NCBI GenBank assembly: GCA_030612345.1
Contig: JAUWOB010000035.1
Span: forward strand, 1 to 8,120
Source of the DNA: Dehalococcoidia bacterium
GTDB lineage: Bacteria; Chloroflexota; Dehalococcoidia; GIF9; AB-539-J10
DNA length: 8,120 bases
Reading direction: 5' to 3'
The translations under genes and the position numbers were made by a program. This document shows, in pieces, positions 1-5,510 of the stretch. Below the pieces are notes generated by a model. The model was not told the origin of the DNA. It searched no databases and saw nothing but the letters and a program-made list of their open reading frames with translations. The first letter of the stretch is position 1, and each line of letters starts with the position of its first letter.

Positions 1-593
1 TGATCCCGTGAGAGGATGGGCTGGTGTATCACCGTAGGGCCGTGCGAATAAAGACCGGCCAGTAGGATCGCTGATTTAATCTGAGCACTGGCAACAGGCA
101 TGGTGAAATCTATGCCGCGCAGCCTGGCCCCTTTGATCACCAGAGGAGCAAACGAATCTCTCCCTCTTCCCCGTACGTCGGCGCCCATCAGTCTCAGTGG
201 CTCGATCAGCCTGCCCATTGGCCGCTTACGAAGAGAGACATCGCCGGTGATAATGGACAGGAAGGGCTGGCTGGCAAGCAGGCCGCCAAGAAGGCGTACG
301 GTGGTGGCACTATTCCCGGCATTAAGCACATCGGCAGCCTCCTTAAGGCCATCTCCTCCAGTTCCTGATACTGTCAGATCAGGAGAGTCGGGCGATCCTC
401 TCCTGCCGATTCTCACTCCCAGGGCCCTGAGGCATTTGACCGTGGAGAGACAATCTCTCCCCGGAGCCGAATTCTGAATCTTAGCTTCACCTTCAGCCAG
501 GCTGTTCAGGATTATGGCTCGGTGGGATATAGATTTGTCGCCAGGTAAAGCTATCTCACCCTCCAACCTGGAACAGGGTCTGACGGTTCTCAT
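1..593 (-). CDS. aroA: 3-phosphoshikimate 1-carboxyvinyltransferase (EPSP synthase), partial, 3' end outside window
   Basis: EPSP synthase transfers the enolpyruvyl group of PEP to shikimate-3-phosphate, the sixth step of the cytosolic shikimate pathway to chorismate. The 197 residues present cover roughly the first 45% of a family protein of about 430 residues. They show the diagnostic N-terminal LPGDKSISHRA (substrate-binding K and S), then LNAGNSATTVRLL, the block TGDVSLRKRPMGRL with the family R-P-M, a following LMGAD, and ASAQIKSAILLAGLYSHG near the left edge, ending at SRD. The first in-frame ATG (593) puts LPGDKS about 15 residues in, as in homologues, and AGAGG lies just upstream as a close ribosome binding site. 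No frameshift is seen. It is the first gene of its transcription unit here; any partners lie beyond position 1. Identification is by motif and is close to certain. Confidence 0.96.
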   Translation of the reverse strand, partial: MRTVRPCSRLEGEIALPGDKSISHRAIILNSLAEGEAKIQNSAPGRDCLSTVKCLRALGVRIGRRGSPDSPDLTVSGTGGDGLKEAADVLNAGNSATTVRLLGGLLASQPFLSIITGDVSLRKRPMGRLIEPLRLMGADVRGRGRDSFAPLVIKGARLRGIDFTMPVASAQIKSAILLAGLYSHGPTVIHQPILSRD

Positions 594-673
594 TTCGCCT
601 CTGGTTGGGGACTTACTCTGGTCTTTGATTGAACTCCTCTCCTCGCTCCGATGATGGTAGCCAGCACTGCATA

Positions 674-684
674 ATTATAACACT
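674..684 (-). promoter_or_regulatory. Extended -10 promoter candidate for aroA
   Basis: The minus strand carries TGTTATAAT, a perfect -10 hexamer (positions 679-674) with the extended TGn motif. No good -35 box is found 16-19 bp upstream, which suits an extended -10 promoter. Transcription would start near 667 and give aroA a leader of about 74 nt. Found by eye only. Confidence 0.5.
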
Positions 685-691
685 GTGGGCA

Positions 692-735
692 ATGATGGAT
701 TACCCTCCTGTCATGTCAGGTCGGCTTTCCATCAT
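692..735. repeat. Inverted repeat upstream of aroA (ATGATGGA / TCCATCAT)
   Basis: ATGATGGA at 692-699 is matched by its exact reverse complement at 728-735. The 28-bp interval holds a smaller CCTG/CAGG palindrome. A further direct copy, ATGATGG, lies at 651-657, so the three copies flank the aroA -10 box at 674-679. It could be an operator or a cruciform. Eight-base matches of this kind also arise by chance in a region of this size, so it is only a candidate. Confidence 0.3.
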
Positions 736-820
736 CACTGGAGGTTGTGACAAGGCCTTGAATACTCTTGTCCCCGCCCGCCAGAACACCGACTGGAGGT
801 GCTCAAAGACTTCATACGCC

Positions 821-849
821 TTGACAGTGTGCTGTGAGACTGATACCCT
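821..849 (+). promoter_or_regulatory. Sigma-70-type promoter candidate for the surface-protein gene
   Basis: A perfect -35 box TTGACA (821-826) is followed after exactly 17 bp by TACCCT (844-849). That hexamer matches the -10 consensus at three of six positions but is preceded by TGA, giving an extended -10. Predicted start is near 856, leaving a leader of roughly 100-125 nt depending on the start codon. Confidence 0.5.
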
Positions 850-892
850 AGTTACGGAGGGCGCCCGGAATGTCACGGAGATGCTGACCCTC

Positions 893-912
893 GCGAAAGT
901 GAGCGGTTTCGC
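893..912 (+). other. Hairpin in the 5' leader of the surface-protein mRNA
   Basis: GCGAAA (893-898) pairs perfectly with TTTCGC (907-912) across an 8-nt loop. No T-run follows, so it is not an intrinsic terminator. It lies between the predicted promoter and the start codon and could be a leader structure. It matches no riboswitch I recognise. Confidence 0.3.
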
Positions 913-980
913 ATGGGAGACTGCTAAGCCCGATGTTATGTGGCCGTAGGGCAGGCTTGTCGGACGTAGCGAAGAAGGAG

Positions 981-1796
981 ATGAGAAGAATCTGCGTTGT
1001 TGTTGCCTTGGTGCTGGTGCCGAGCTTCACCTTGGCGAGTGCAACGCCGGCGTTGGCCGGACCTGGTGATGTAGAGGCGGTCACCAGCTTTGGAACCTAT
1101 GCCCCTGCCATTGTTATCACGGCCACTGAGGCTACAGGCGGTGCCCTCGACCCTGAGCAGGCCTACTACAACCTCGATCAGCCTGCCGATGTGTTGGCGG
1201 CCATCATCTGGAACGACGCCAGTGCCGTAGATTCTATCGTGGAGGGTGCGGACAACACTCTGGTGGAGGATGTTCACTACACGGTGGGTATTGTGAATGG
1301 GAAGGTGACGCTGACCATCCTGGATACTTACCTTGCCGGCGAGTTGCTTTCGGTGGGCGATGAGGTGCAGTTGACCATCAGCTTCGACAGCTATGCGCCG
1401 GCCACCTTCACCATCACGGCCATCTCTGAAGAAATGCCGGTTCAGTACGTGCTCACCGTCTTCAGCAGCACCGGTGGTTTGGTCATAGACCCCGGCGAGG
1501 GCATTTTCATCTATGACGCCGGGATGGTGATTGACCTGGTGGCCAGGCCTGACGAGGGTTACCGGTTTTTCAGATGGATGGGCGACGTCGGCACTGTCGC
1601 CGATGTTGCTGCCGCCTCAACCAACATCACCATGCAAGGCAGCTATAACATAACGGCCAACTTCGGTGCGCAGATCGTGTTGCAGCGATCGGTCAATTGG
1701 CCTCTTATTGTGGGAATCATAGCTGCAACCATGGTGGCAGGACTGGTGGTTTTCTTTGTCCGTAAGAGGAGGGCCGCCGTCAGAGAAGGGCGTTAA
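981..1796 (+). CDS. Secreted, membrane-anchored surface protein with X2-type and InlB-type domains
   Basis: Function unknown; probably an extracytoplasmic adhesion or binding protein. From the ATG at 981 (271 aa) it has a signal peptide (MRR, hydrophobic core to about 19, likely cleavage ALA|GP after 26). Residues about 55-147 resemble the X2/CBM_X2 immunoglobulin-like fold found in secreted carbohydrate-active and surface proteins (LDQPADV, HYTV, then a Thr/Ile-rich strand). Residues about 155-229 are a divergent InlB B-type repeat (YVLTVFSSTGG, PDEGYRFFRWMGDVG, NITANF). A C-terminal transmembrane helix (about 240-260) is followed by the basic tail RKRRAAVREGR. This gives a type I topology: exterior domains, single anchor, short cytoplasmic tail. 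The start is unsure: AAGGAG abuts the 981 ATG with no spacer, TTG at 957 has AGGG at good spacing, and an in-frame ATG occurs at 933. There is no catalytic domain and no sortase motif. The domain calls are from memory of family patterns. Confidence 0.85.
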   Translation: MRRICVVVALVLVPSFTLASATPALAGPGDVEAVTSFGTYAPAIVITATEATGGALDPEQAYYNLDQPADVLAAIIWNDASAVDSIVEGADNTLVEDVHYTVGIVNGKVTLTILDTYLAGELLSVGDEVQLTISFDSYAPATFTITAISEEMPVQYVLTVFSSTGGLVIDPGEGIFIYDAGMVIDLVARPDEGYRFFRWMGDVGTVADVAAASTNITMQGSYNITANFGAQIVLQRSVNWPLIVGIIAATMVAGLVVFFVRKRRAAVREGR

Positions 1797-2232
1797 GCCG
1801 GGCCTTCAATCTCTCCAGGCCCGCCACACAGTATCCCAGTCCCCACCATTCACAATCAGAGCAGAATTCAGCCATATCCTCAGACCTTATCCTTTCCTTT
1901 ACCCTCTCCAGGGCCTCACAGAAGGAAACCTGAGTTCCAGGTTCAAATCCGAGCTTCGCCAGTATCTTCAAATCCAGAGATACGGACTTCGCTTCAGAAT
2001 CCGTCTTTCGCAAGCATTTGCCTTCTCTCTTATGAGGGCAGGCGGCACAGATGACATCACAGCCAGCTACCAGAGTCAGAGCGAGGGTACAGTCCGACCG
2101 CAGTTCTTCGACCACGCTTCTCATGTTGGATACGAATGTACTGTTATAACCGAGCCCGCGGAAGCCCAGCATACAGAGGAGGTGATGAGAGCGAATTGTC
2201 AAGGGGTACGCCAGCTTGCTCATTGGCCGCAT
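1780..2232 (-). CDS. DUF1284 family cysteine-rich protein
   Basis: A 150-residue protein of the uncharacterised DUF1284 family; no biochemical role is known to me. The family hallmark RSHHLLCMLGFRGLGYN is at residues 14-30. Cysteines are arranged as C20, C62-x2-C65-P, C73, C124-x2-C127 and C135, with WW at 129-130; this looks like a metal (zinc or iron-sulfur) site, though that is inference. There is no signal peptide or membrane segment, so it should be cytosolic. Its ATG directly follows the birA stop (TAGATG) with no strong ribosome binding site, so it is probably translated by coupling from birA. A second Met at residue 4 is a possible alternative start. The 3' end overlaps the convergent surface-protein gene by 17 bp. 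Confidence 0.88.
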   Translation of the reverse strand: MRPMSKLAYPLTIRSHHLLCMLGFRGLGYNSTFVSNMRSVVEELRSDCTLALTLVAGCDVICAACPHKREGKCLRKTDSEAKSVSLDLKILAKLGFEPGTQVSFCEALERVKERIRSEDMAEFCSDCEWWGLGYCVAGLERLKARLNALL

Positions 2233-3162
2233 CTATTTCTCTAGCAGGTGAATGCAGTCCCCGGCCACAGCCTTCTTCAGAGAACCATTCGGCTCCCTTA
2301 TGATCAGTGCTCCCGTGGCATCAACATCGATGGCCCGTCCTACTATCACCTCACCCGGCATTTCTATCCTGACATCCCTGTTCAGCGTCGCAGAGAGTCT
2401 TTTCCACTCTTTCAGCAGATGTGCATCCATTAAGACCGATTGCTGCCGCTCTATTTCTGCCAGCAATGCGCGCAACAACTCCTTCCTGGAGATTTCCCTG
2501 CCCAATGCATCTTTCAATGAGGTGGCCCTGTTCTCAAACTCAGGAACGGAGGCATTGGCGTTTATGCCTATGCCAAGGTTCACGAAGTTCACAACATCCA
2601 GTTCGGCGTCCATTTCAGCCAGTATGCCGCATACCTTTGCTCCGGCAATCAAGACATCGTTGGGCCACTTGAGTTCGGTCTTTATGCTGAAGAGCTGTCT
2701 GATTGTGGTGGCCACGGCAACGGAGGCCATCAAGTTAATCCTGGGAGCATATATGGGGCTTATCTTGGGCCGCAAAGTGATCGTGAGATAAATCCCGCCT
2801 TCGGGAGAGAGCCATTCACGGCTCAGCCTGCCCCGGCCATGGGCCTGGGATTCGGCAACCACAGTTGTTCCTTCCCCTGCTCCTCGCTTGGCCAACTCCC
2901 TTGCGACATCCATGGTCGAGCCAACCACTGGGTAGTAGTGGATTCTGTGCTCGAAGCCGGGGAATTCGTAAGGTAGCAGCAAATCCGGTGACGAGACCAG
3001 CTTGTATCCCCGTGGCGAAGCCTCTATTAAGTAGCCATCGCCTTTCAGGGCGCGAATATGCTTCGAGATAGAGACCCTGGAGGTCCCCAGCGAATGAGAG
3101 AGCGCCTGGCCGGAAAGGTGATCACCGGAATCTCGCAAAGCCTCCAGAATCCGTCCCTTCAT
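2233..3162 (-). CDS. birA: Bifunctional biotin-[acetyl-CoA-carboxylase] ligase / biotin operon repressor
   Basis: BirA makes biotinyl-5'-AMP from biotin and ATP and transfers biotin to a lysine of carboxyl carrier proteins; forms with the N-terminal helix-turn-helix also repress biotin genes. The 309 residues are full length. Residues about 1-58 are a winged helix (LSGQALSHSLGTSRVSISKH as recognition region). The catalytic core has GST at 81-83, the biotinyl-AMP loop GRGRLSREW at 109-117, KWPND at 165-169, and AGAKVCGILAE with the likely catalytic lysine K176. The C-terminal SH3-like domain runs from about 255 (LNRDVRIEMPGEVIVGRAI). The ATG at 3162 has GAGG about 9 nt upstream. It is transcribed divergently from the NfeD gene and is followed without a gap by DUF1284. 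No biotin biosynthesis gene or clear BirA operator is in the window, so its repressor role is inferred only from the wing domain. Confidence 0.96.
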   Translation of the reverse strand: MKGRILEALRDSGDHLSGQALSHSLGTSRVSISKHIRALKGDGYLIEASPRGYKLVSSPDLLLPYEFPGFEHRIHYYPVVGSTMDVARELAKRGAGEGTTVVAESQAHGRGRLSREWLSPEGGIYLTITLRPKISPIYAPRINLMASVAVATTIRQLFSIKTELKWPNDVLIAGAKVCGILAEMDAELDVVNFVNLGIGINANASVPEFENRATSLKDALGREISRKELLRALLAEIERQQSVLMDAHLLKEWKRLSATLNRDVRIEMPGEVIVGRAIDVDATGALIIREPNGSLKKAVAGDCIHLLEK

Positions 3163-3184
3163 CTTGCTAACCCTCGTTCCTCAA

Positions 3185-3213
3185 ATGTTAGCGATTGTAC
3201 CGGGTTTCGTCAA
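3185..3213 (-). promoter_or_regulatory. Promoter candidate for birA-DUF1284
   Basis: On the minus strand TTGACG (3213-3208) is separated by 17 bp from TAACAT (3190-3185), matching consensus at 5/6 and 4/6 positions. The predicted start near 3178 gives a short leader that still contains the birA ribosome binding site. Confidence 0.5.
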
Positions 3214-3225
3214 TTGCCCTTTCGT

Positions 3226-3254
3226 TTGACTATTCCTGTTGCTTTGCGTATCAT
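3226..3254 (+). promoter_or_regulatory. Promoter candidate for the NfeD-like gene
   Basis: TTGACT (3226-3231), a 17-bp spacer and TATCAT (3249-3254) match consensus at 5/6 and 5/6 positions. The predicted start near 3261 leaves a leader of about 19 nt before ATG 3280. Its -35 box lies only 12 bp from the -35 box of the divergent birA promoter. Confidence 0.55.
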
Positions 3255-3279
3255 TGTCTCCATAGTCTTCCTTAGCAGA

Positions 3280-3726
3280 ATGGATTCCAGGAGATACACA
3301 GCTCACGTTATCATAACAACCTTGCTTGAAGAGGCAGCCCTGGTGGCAGTTGTGCTCTGGGGGCTGCCGATGTTCGGGATAAACGTCCCTCTCTGGGGCC
3401 TAATCGGGCTGATGGCTGCACTGGGAACATATGCCTCGCTGACTTACCGGCTTGGCAGGAAGGCCTTAGCCAGAAAGCCGATGGTTTCGCCCGGTGTTGG
3501 TAGTCGGGGACGAACAACTACCCTTATTTCCCCTACTGGTTATGTTCGGGTCAACGGTGAGCTGTGGCCAGCTTCGTCCAATTCAACTATAGGCGCCGGT
3601 GAGGAGATCGCCGTAGCCGGCATGGAGCGAATGACGCTTTTGATACGCCCTGTAGATGGAGCCAATCATGAGTGTAAAGCCGATAAGGATTCTGATAAGC
3701 ACCGAATACCGTTGTCTGAATCCTGA
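3280..3726 (+). CDS. Short NfeD-like membrane protein with C-terminal OB-fold domain
   Basis: A 148-residue protein of the short NfeD type. Two hydrophobic helices, about 9-33 and 36-55, are followed by a basic linker (RLGRKALARKP) and a soluble NfeD C-terminal OB-fold at about 71-126 (SPTGYVRVNGELWPASS, then IGAGEEIAVAG and MTLLIRP). Short NfeD proteins usually act with an SPFH/stomatin-like partner in membrane organisation, but none is in this window. The tail after 127 is polar and probably disordered. The open frame reaches upstream to 3058, but that part overlaps birA and its promoter and is not NfeD-like; ATG 3280, just after the predicted transcription start, is the sensible start although it lacks a clear Shine-Dalgarno. 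The hydrolase gene follows 69 bp downstream on the same strand. Confidence 0.82.
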   Translation: MDSRRYTAHVIITTLLEEAALVAVVLWGLPMFGINVPLWGLIGLMAALGTYASLTYRLGRKALARKPMVSPGVGSRGRTTTLISPTGYVRVNGELWPASSNSTIGAGEEIAVAGMERMTLLIRPVDGANHECKADKDSDKHRIPLSES

Positions 3727-3756
3727 GAATCTGGTTCCGGGACTTTGCTGTTACTA

Positions 3757-3785
3757 TCGACAAAGCTGAGTAGAAAGGTTATCAT
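3757..3785 (+). promoter_or_regulatory. Possible internal promoter before the hydrolase gene
   Basis: TCGACA (3757-3762), 17 bp, TATCAT (3780-3785): 5/6 and 5/6 matches. The predicted start would be near 3792, only a few bases before ATG 3796, giving an almost leaderless message. It may be coincidental; the gene could simply be co-transcribed with the NfeD gene. Confidence 0.3.
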
Positions 3786-3795
3786 TTAGGCGCTT

Positions 3796-4437
3796 ATGGA
3801 TGTTCTTTGGCTAGGACATGCTTGCTTTCTCATTAAGGGGAAAGACAAGACCATTATCACGGACCCGTATCATCCTGATCTAGGCTACCACCTGGGTGAA
3901 CGAAAGGCGGATATAGCGACACTGAGCCATTTCCACCCTGGTCATAGCTACATCGAAGGTGTTGCCGGTGACCCCAGGCAGATCAAAAGCCCCGGAGAGT
4001 ACGAAATAGGAGGCGCGTTTATCACCGGAGTTGCCTCTTTCCACGATGATAAGAAGGGCGACTTAAGGGGTAAGAATACCATCTATGTTATTGAGATGGA
4101 TGGTGTAACGTTATGTCATCTAGGTGATCTGGGACATCCTTTGGGCCCGCATCTGATAGAAGAATTAGGGGACGTCGGTATACTGCTCGTGCCTGTAGGA
4201 GAGGGCAATACCATACCGGTTGATGTGGCTGTGGAAACGGTAAGGCAGTTGGAGCCTGCTATTGTCATCCCCATGCACTACAGGATGGAGGCACTCGCAG
4301 CTAATCTCAGCTCTGTGGACCAGTTCCTGGACAAGATGCGGGTTCGGGAGATGGAAGCAAGGCCAAAGCTCTCGGTTACTTCATCCTCTCTGCCCGGCAG
4401 CACGCAGGTTGTAGTTCTCAGTTATCAGCCTGGTTAG
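3796..4437 (+). CDS. UlaG-like metallo-beta-lactamase-fold hydrolase (Lactamase_B_3 type)
   Basis: A 213-residue cytosolic protein of the metallo-beta-lactamase superfamily, in the branch that includes UlaG-like lactonases and UPF0173 proteins; the substrate is unknown. It starts with the branch-typical WLGHACFLIKG and TDPY. The first metal motif is SHFHPGH (H45, H47, H50), in which the usual Asp of HxHxDH is Gly. Other likely ligands are H83-D84, the H108-x2-D111-x2-H114 cluster in CHLGDLGHP, and H161 in IPMHY. Length and motif order fit a complete single domain with no signal peptide. ATG 3796 has AGGCG a few bases upstream. The gene lies 69 bp after the NfeD gene on the same strand, so one operon is possible. 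The fold is certain from the motifs; the activity is not. Confidence 0.9.
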   Translation: MDVLWLGHACFLIKGKDKTIITDPYHPDLGYHLGERKADIATLSHFHPGHSYIEGVAGDPRQIKSPGEYEIGGAFITGVASFHDDKKGDLRGKNTIYVIEMDGVTLCHLGDLGHPLGPHLIEELGDVGILLVPVGEGNTIPVDVAVETVRQLEPAIVIPMHYRMEALAANLSSVDQFLDKMRVREMEARPKLSVTSSSLPGSTQVVVLSYQPG

Positions 4438-4638
4438 GCGCATGGGGCATGTCGTTCTCTCTTCGTGGCGGTAGAGGCTTTCGCTGTATGACTTCGTGCG
4501 CGCCTCACAACTCCACAAGGCGAGGATGAACCTCGCCACTACATAAGTCCTTGCAGTCCTCTCTCCGCTGGCGTGAGATAGTTGGAGTAAGGGGGCAGTC
4601 CCGGAAGAACCCGTGCCGATAGCATGCGTATTGCATCG
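4438..4638. other. Convergent intergenic region, hydrolase / ybeY
   Basis: About 200 bp between two genes that converge. I see no open frame of interest and no hairpin followed by a T-run on either strand. It holds the perfect palindrome at 4519-4537 and a weaker bulged hairpin at 4621-4640 (AGC-ATGC ... GCAT-c-GCT) that runs into the ybeY stop codon. Confidence 0.55.
4519..4537. repeat. REP-like perfect palindrome
   Basis: GGCGAGG (4519-4525) and CCTCGCC (4531-4537) form a perfect 7-bp stem around ATGAA. No T-run follows on either strand, so it is not a canonical intrinsic terminator. Its place between convergent genes is where REP-type extragenic palindromes gather, and the wording resembles an interspersed palindrome. 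Other genomic copies cannot be seen from this window. Confidence 0.45.
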
Positions 4639-5160
4639 CTAGCAGGGTAGGCACTTGTCCAGAAGCTCCTTCTCCTTTTCCTTCATCCTGCGTTCCTCCT
4701 CTGGCTCTTCATGGTCGTATCCCAGAAGATGAAGCATGCCGTGGATGATCAACAACGCCAGCTCTCTTTCGAATGGTTGTCCCCGTTCTCTCGCTTGTTC
4801 AGCTGCCTGGGGGCAGGAGATGATCACCTCTCCCAGGTGGGTTATGCCGTCGGGAGGCAGAACGAATGAAGAATCGGCTTCTTGCCCGGCGAGCATGTAA
4901 AAGGCCAGTACATCCGTAGGCTCGTCCAATCCCCTGTAGTCTCGGTTAAGCCTCTGCACAGTCTCCGAATCCGTGAAGACCAGGCTCACCTCATAGGGCT
5001 TAGCCACCCCTTCAGCCTTGAGGACTTGCAGGGCCATCTCTTTAGCCCGCTTCTCATCCACTACCTCCCGGAATTCCTCGTCAACGACAATGCCGATTTC
5101 CTCTGACGATGGTTGTATCAACTCTCTCAATACTGCCTCATTCTTCGTGACTCGCACCAT
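4639..5160 (-). CDS. ybeY: Endoribonuclease YbeY (rRNA maturation factor)
   Basis: YbeY is a zinc-dependent single-strand endoribonuclease involved in 16S rRNA 3'-end maturation and ribosome quality control. The metal site HGMLHLLGYDH has its three histidines at 140, 144 and 150. Also present are the family blocks LNRDYRGLDEPTDVLAF (71-87) and HLGEVIIS (108-115). The tail after 150 is highly charged. The protein is 173 residues from ATG 5160, with about 18 more N-terminal residues than the core needs. That ATG lies directly after an in-frame TGA and has no visible Shine-Dalgarno. TTG at 5130 has GAGG five bases upstream and would give a 163-residue product closer to family length, so the start is uncertain. 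It lies 71 bp downstream of hepT on the same strand. No strong promoter of its own is visible, so it may depend on transcription through the toxin-antitoxin genes. Confidence 0.94.
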   Translation of the reverse strand: MVRVTKNEAVLRELIQPSSEEIGIVVDEEFREVVDEKRAKEMALQVLKAEGVAKPYEVSLVFTDSETVQRLNRDYRGLDEPTDVLAFYMLAGQEADSSFVLPPDGITHLGEVIISCPQAAEQARERGQPFERELALLIIHGMLHLLGYDHEEPEEERRMKEKEKELLDKCLPC

Positions 5161-5231
5161 TCATAATAAGCCAGCCAATCCACGGATCTCGTCTGCCTGA
5201 ATGCTGTTCTGCCGTTCAAACCAGATTACGA

Positions 5232-5507
5232 TCACCCCGCTTTTTCCATATCTTCCAATACCTTCTCTACCAGAGCTTTGACCGGCGATAGTTCTTCTTT
5301 GGCAACCACCCAAACAATCTCTAAATCTACCCCATGATACTCATGAATAAGCTTATCTCTCATTCCTGCCATTCTTTTCCACGGAATGTCCGGATACCTT
5401 TTCCTTACGTCTTCCGGAATTTTCTTTGCTGCCTCACCTATGACCTCAAGACTTCTTATTACTGCATTTATCGTCTTTCTATGACCCAAAAATTCTGTAA
5501 AGTCCAT
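5232..5507 (-). CDS. hepT: HepT-like HEPN RNase toxin, N-terminally truncated (DUF86)
   Basis: HepT toxins are HEPN-fold ribonucleases neutralised by MntA nucleotidyltransferase antitoxins, which AMPylate a tyrosine beside the active site. This 91-residue core keeps the family block TINAVIRSLEVIGEAAKKI, then IPWKRMAGM and the catalytic RX4HXY motif RDKLIHEY (R50, H55, Y57 here), followed by GVDLEIVW. Members usually have about 110-120 residues. The missing first helix is encoded just upstream in the same frame but is cut off by a TGA at 5513-5511. This ORF starts at the ATG at 5507, six bases after that stop. It could be made by re-initiation, by readthrough as a 116-residue protein, or not at all. 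It is more A/T-rich than the flanking housekeeping genes, as is mntA, which suggests transfer. Confidence 0.8.
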   Translation of the reverse strand: MDFTEFLGHRKTINAVIRSLEVIGEAAKKIPEDVRKRYPDIPWKRMAGMRDKLIHEYHGVDLEIVWVVAKEELSPVKALVEKVLEDMEKAG

Positions 5508-5510
5508 ACC

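Larger units (their letters stand above)
594..980. other. Divergent intergenic region between aroA and the surface-protein gene
   Basis: There is no convincing gene in these 387 bp. Open frames exist on both strands, but their translations look like random peptide and match no family I recognise. The region holds the aroA extended -10 promoter, the ATGATGGA inverted repeat, a plus-strand promoter at 821-849, a hairpin at 893-912, and a 9-bp direct repeat ACTGGAGGT at 737-745 and 792-800. No tRNA or known riboswitch consensus was recognised. Confidence 0.6.

Noticed and set aside
100..477. Plus-strand open frame of 125 codons
   Set aside because: It lies fully antisense to aroA, whose protein sequence is unmistakable; this is a shadow frame.
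629..949. Plus-strand open frame of 106 codons in the aroA upstream region
   Set aside because: The translation has no recognisable domain and looks like random peptide. It overlaps the aroA promoter and the surface-gene promoter and has no ribosome binding site.
1756..2244. Plus-strand open frame of 162 codons
   Set aside because: It is antisense to the DUF1284 gene, which carries clear family motifs.
2252..2791. Plus-strand open frame of 179 codons
   Set aside because: It is antisense to birA and has no domain signal of its own.
3058..3279. Upstream extension of the NfeD frame
   Set aside because: It overlaps the birA 5' end and both divergent promoters, and the residues do not resemble NfeD proteins. 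The protein starts better at 3280.
4621..4640. Bulged hairpin at the ybeY 3' end considered as a terminator
   Set aside because: The stem has a bulge, there is no T-run after it on the minus strand, and it overlaps the stop codon.
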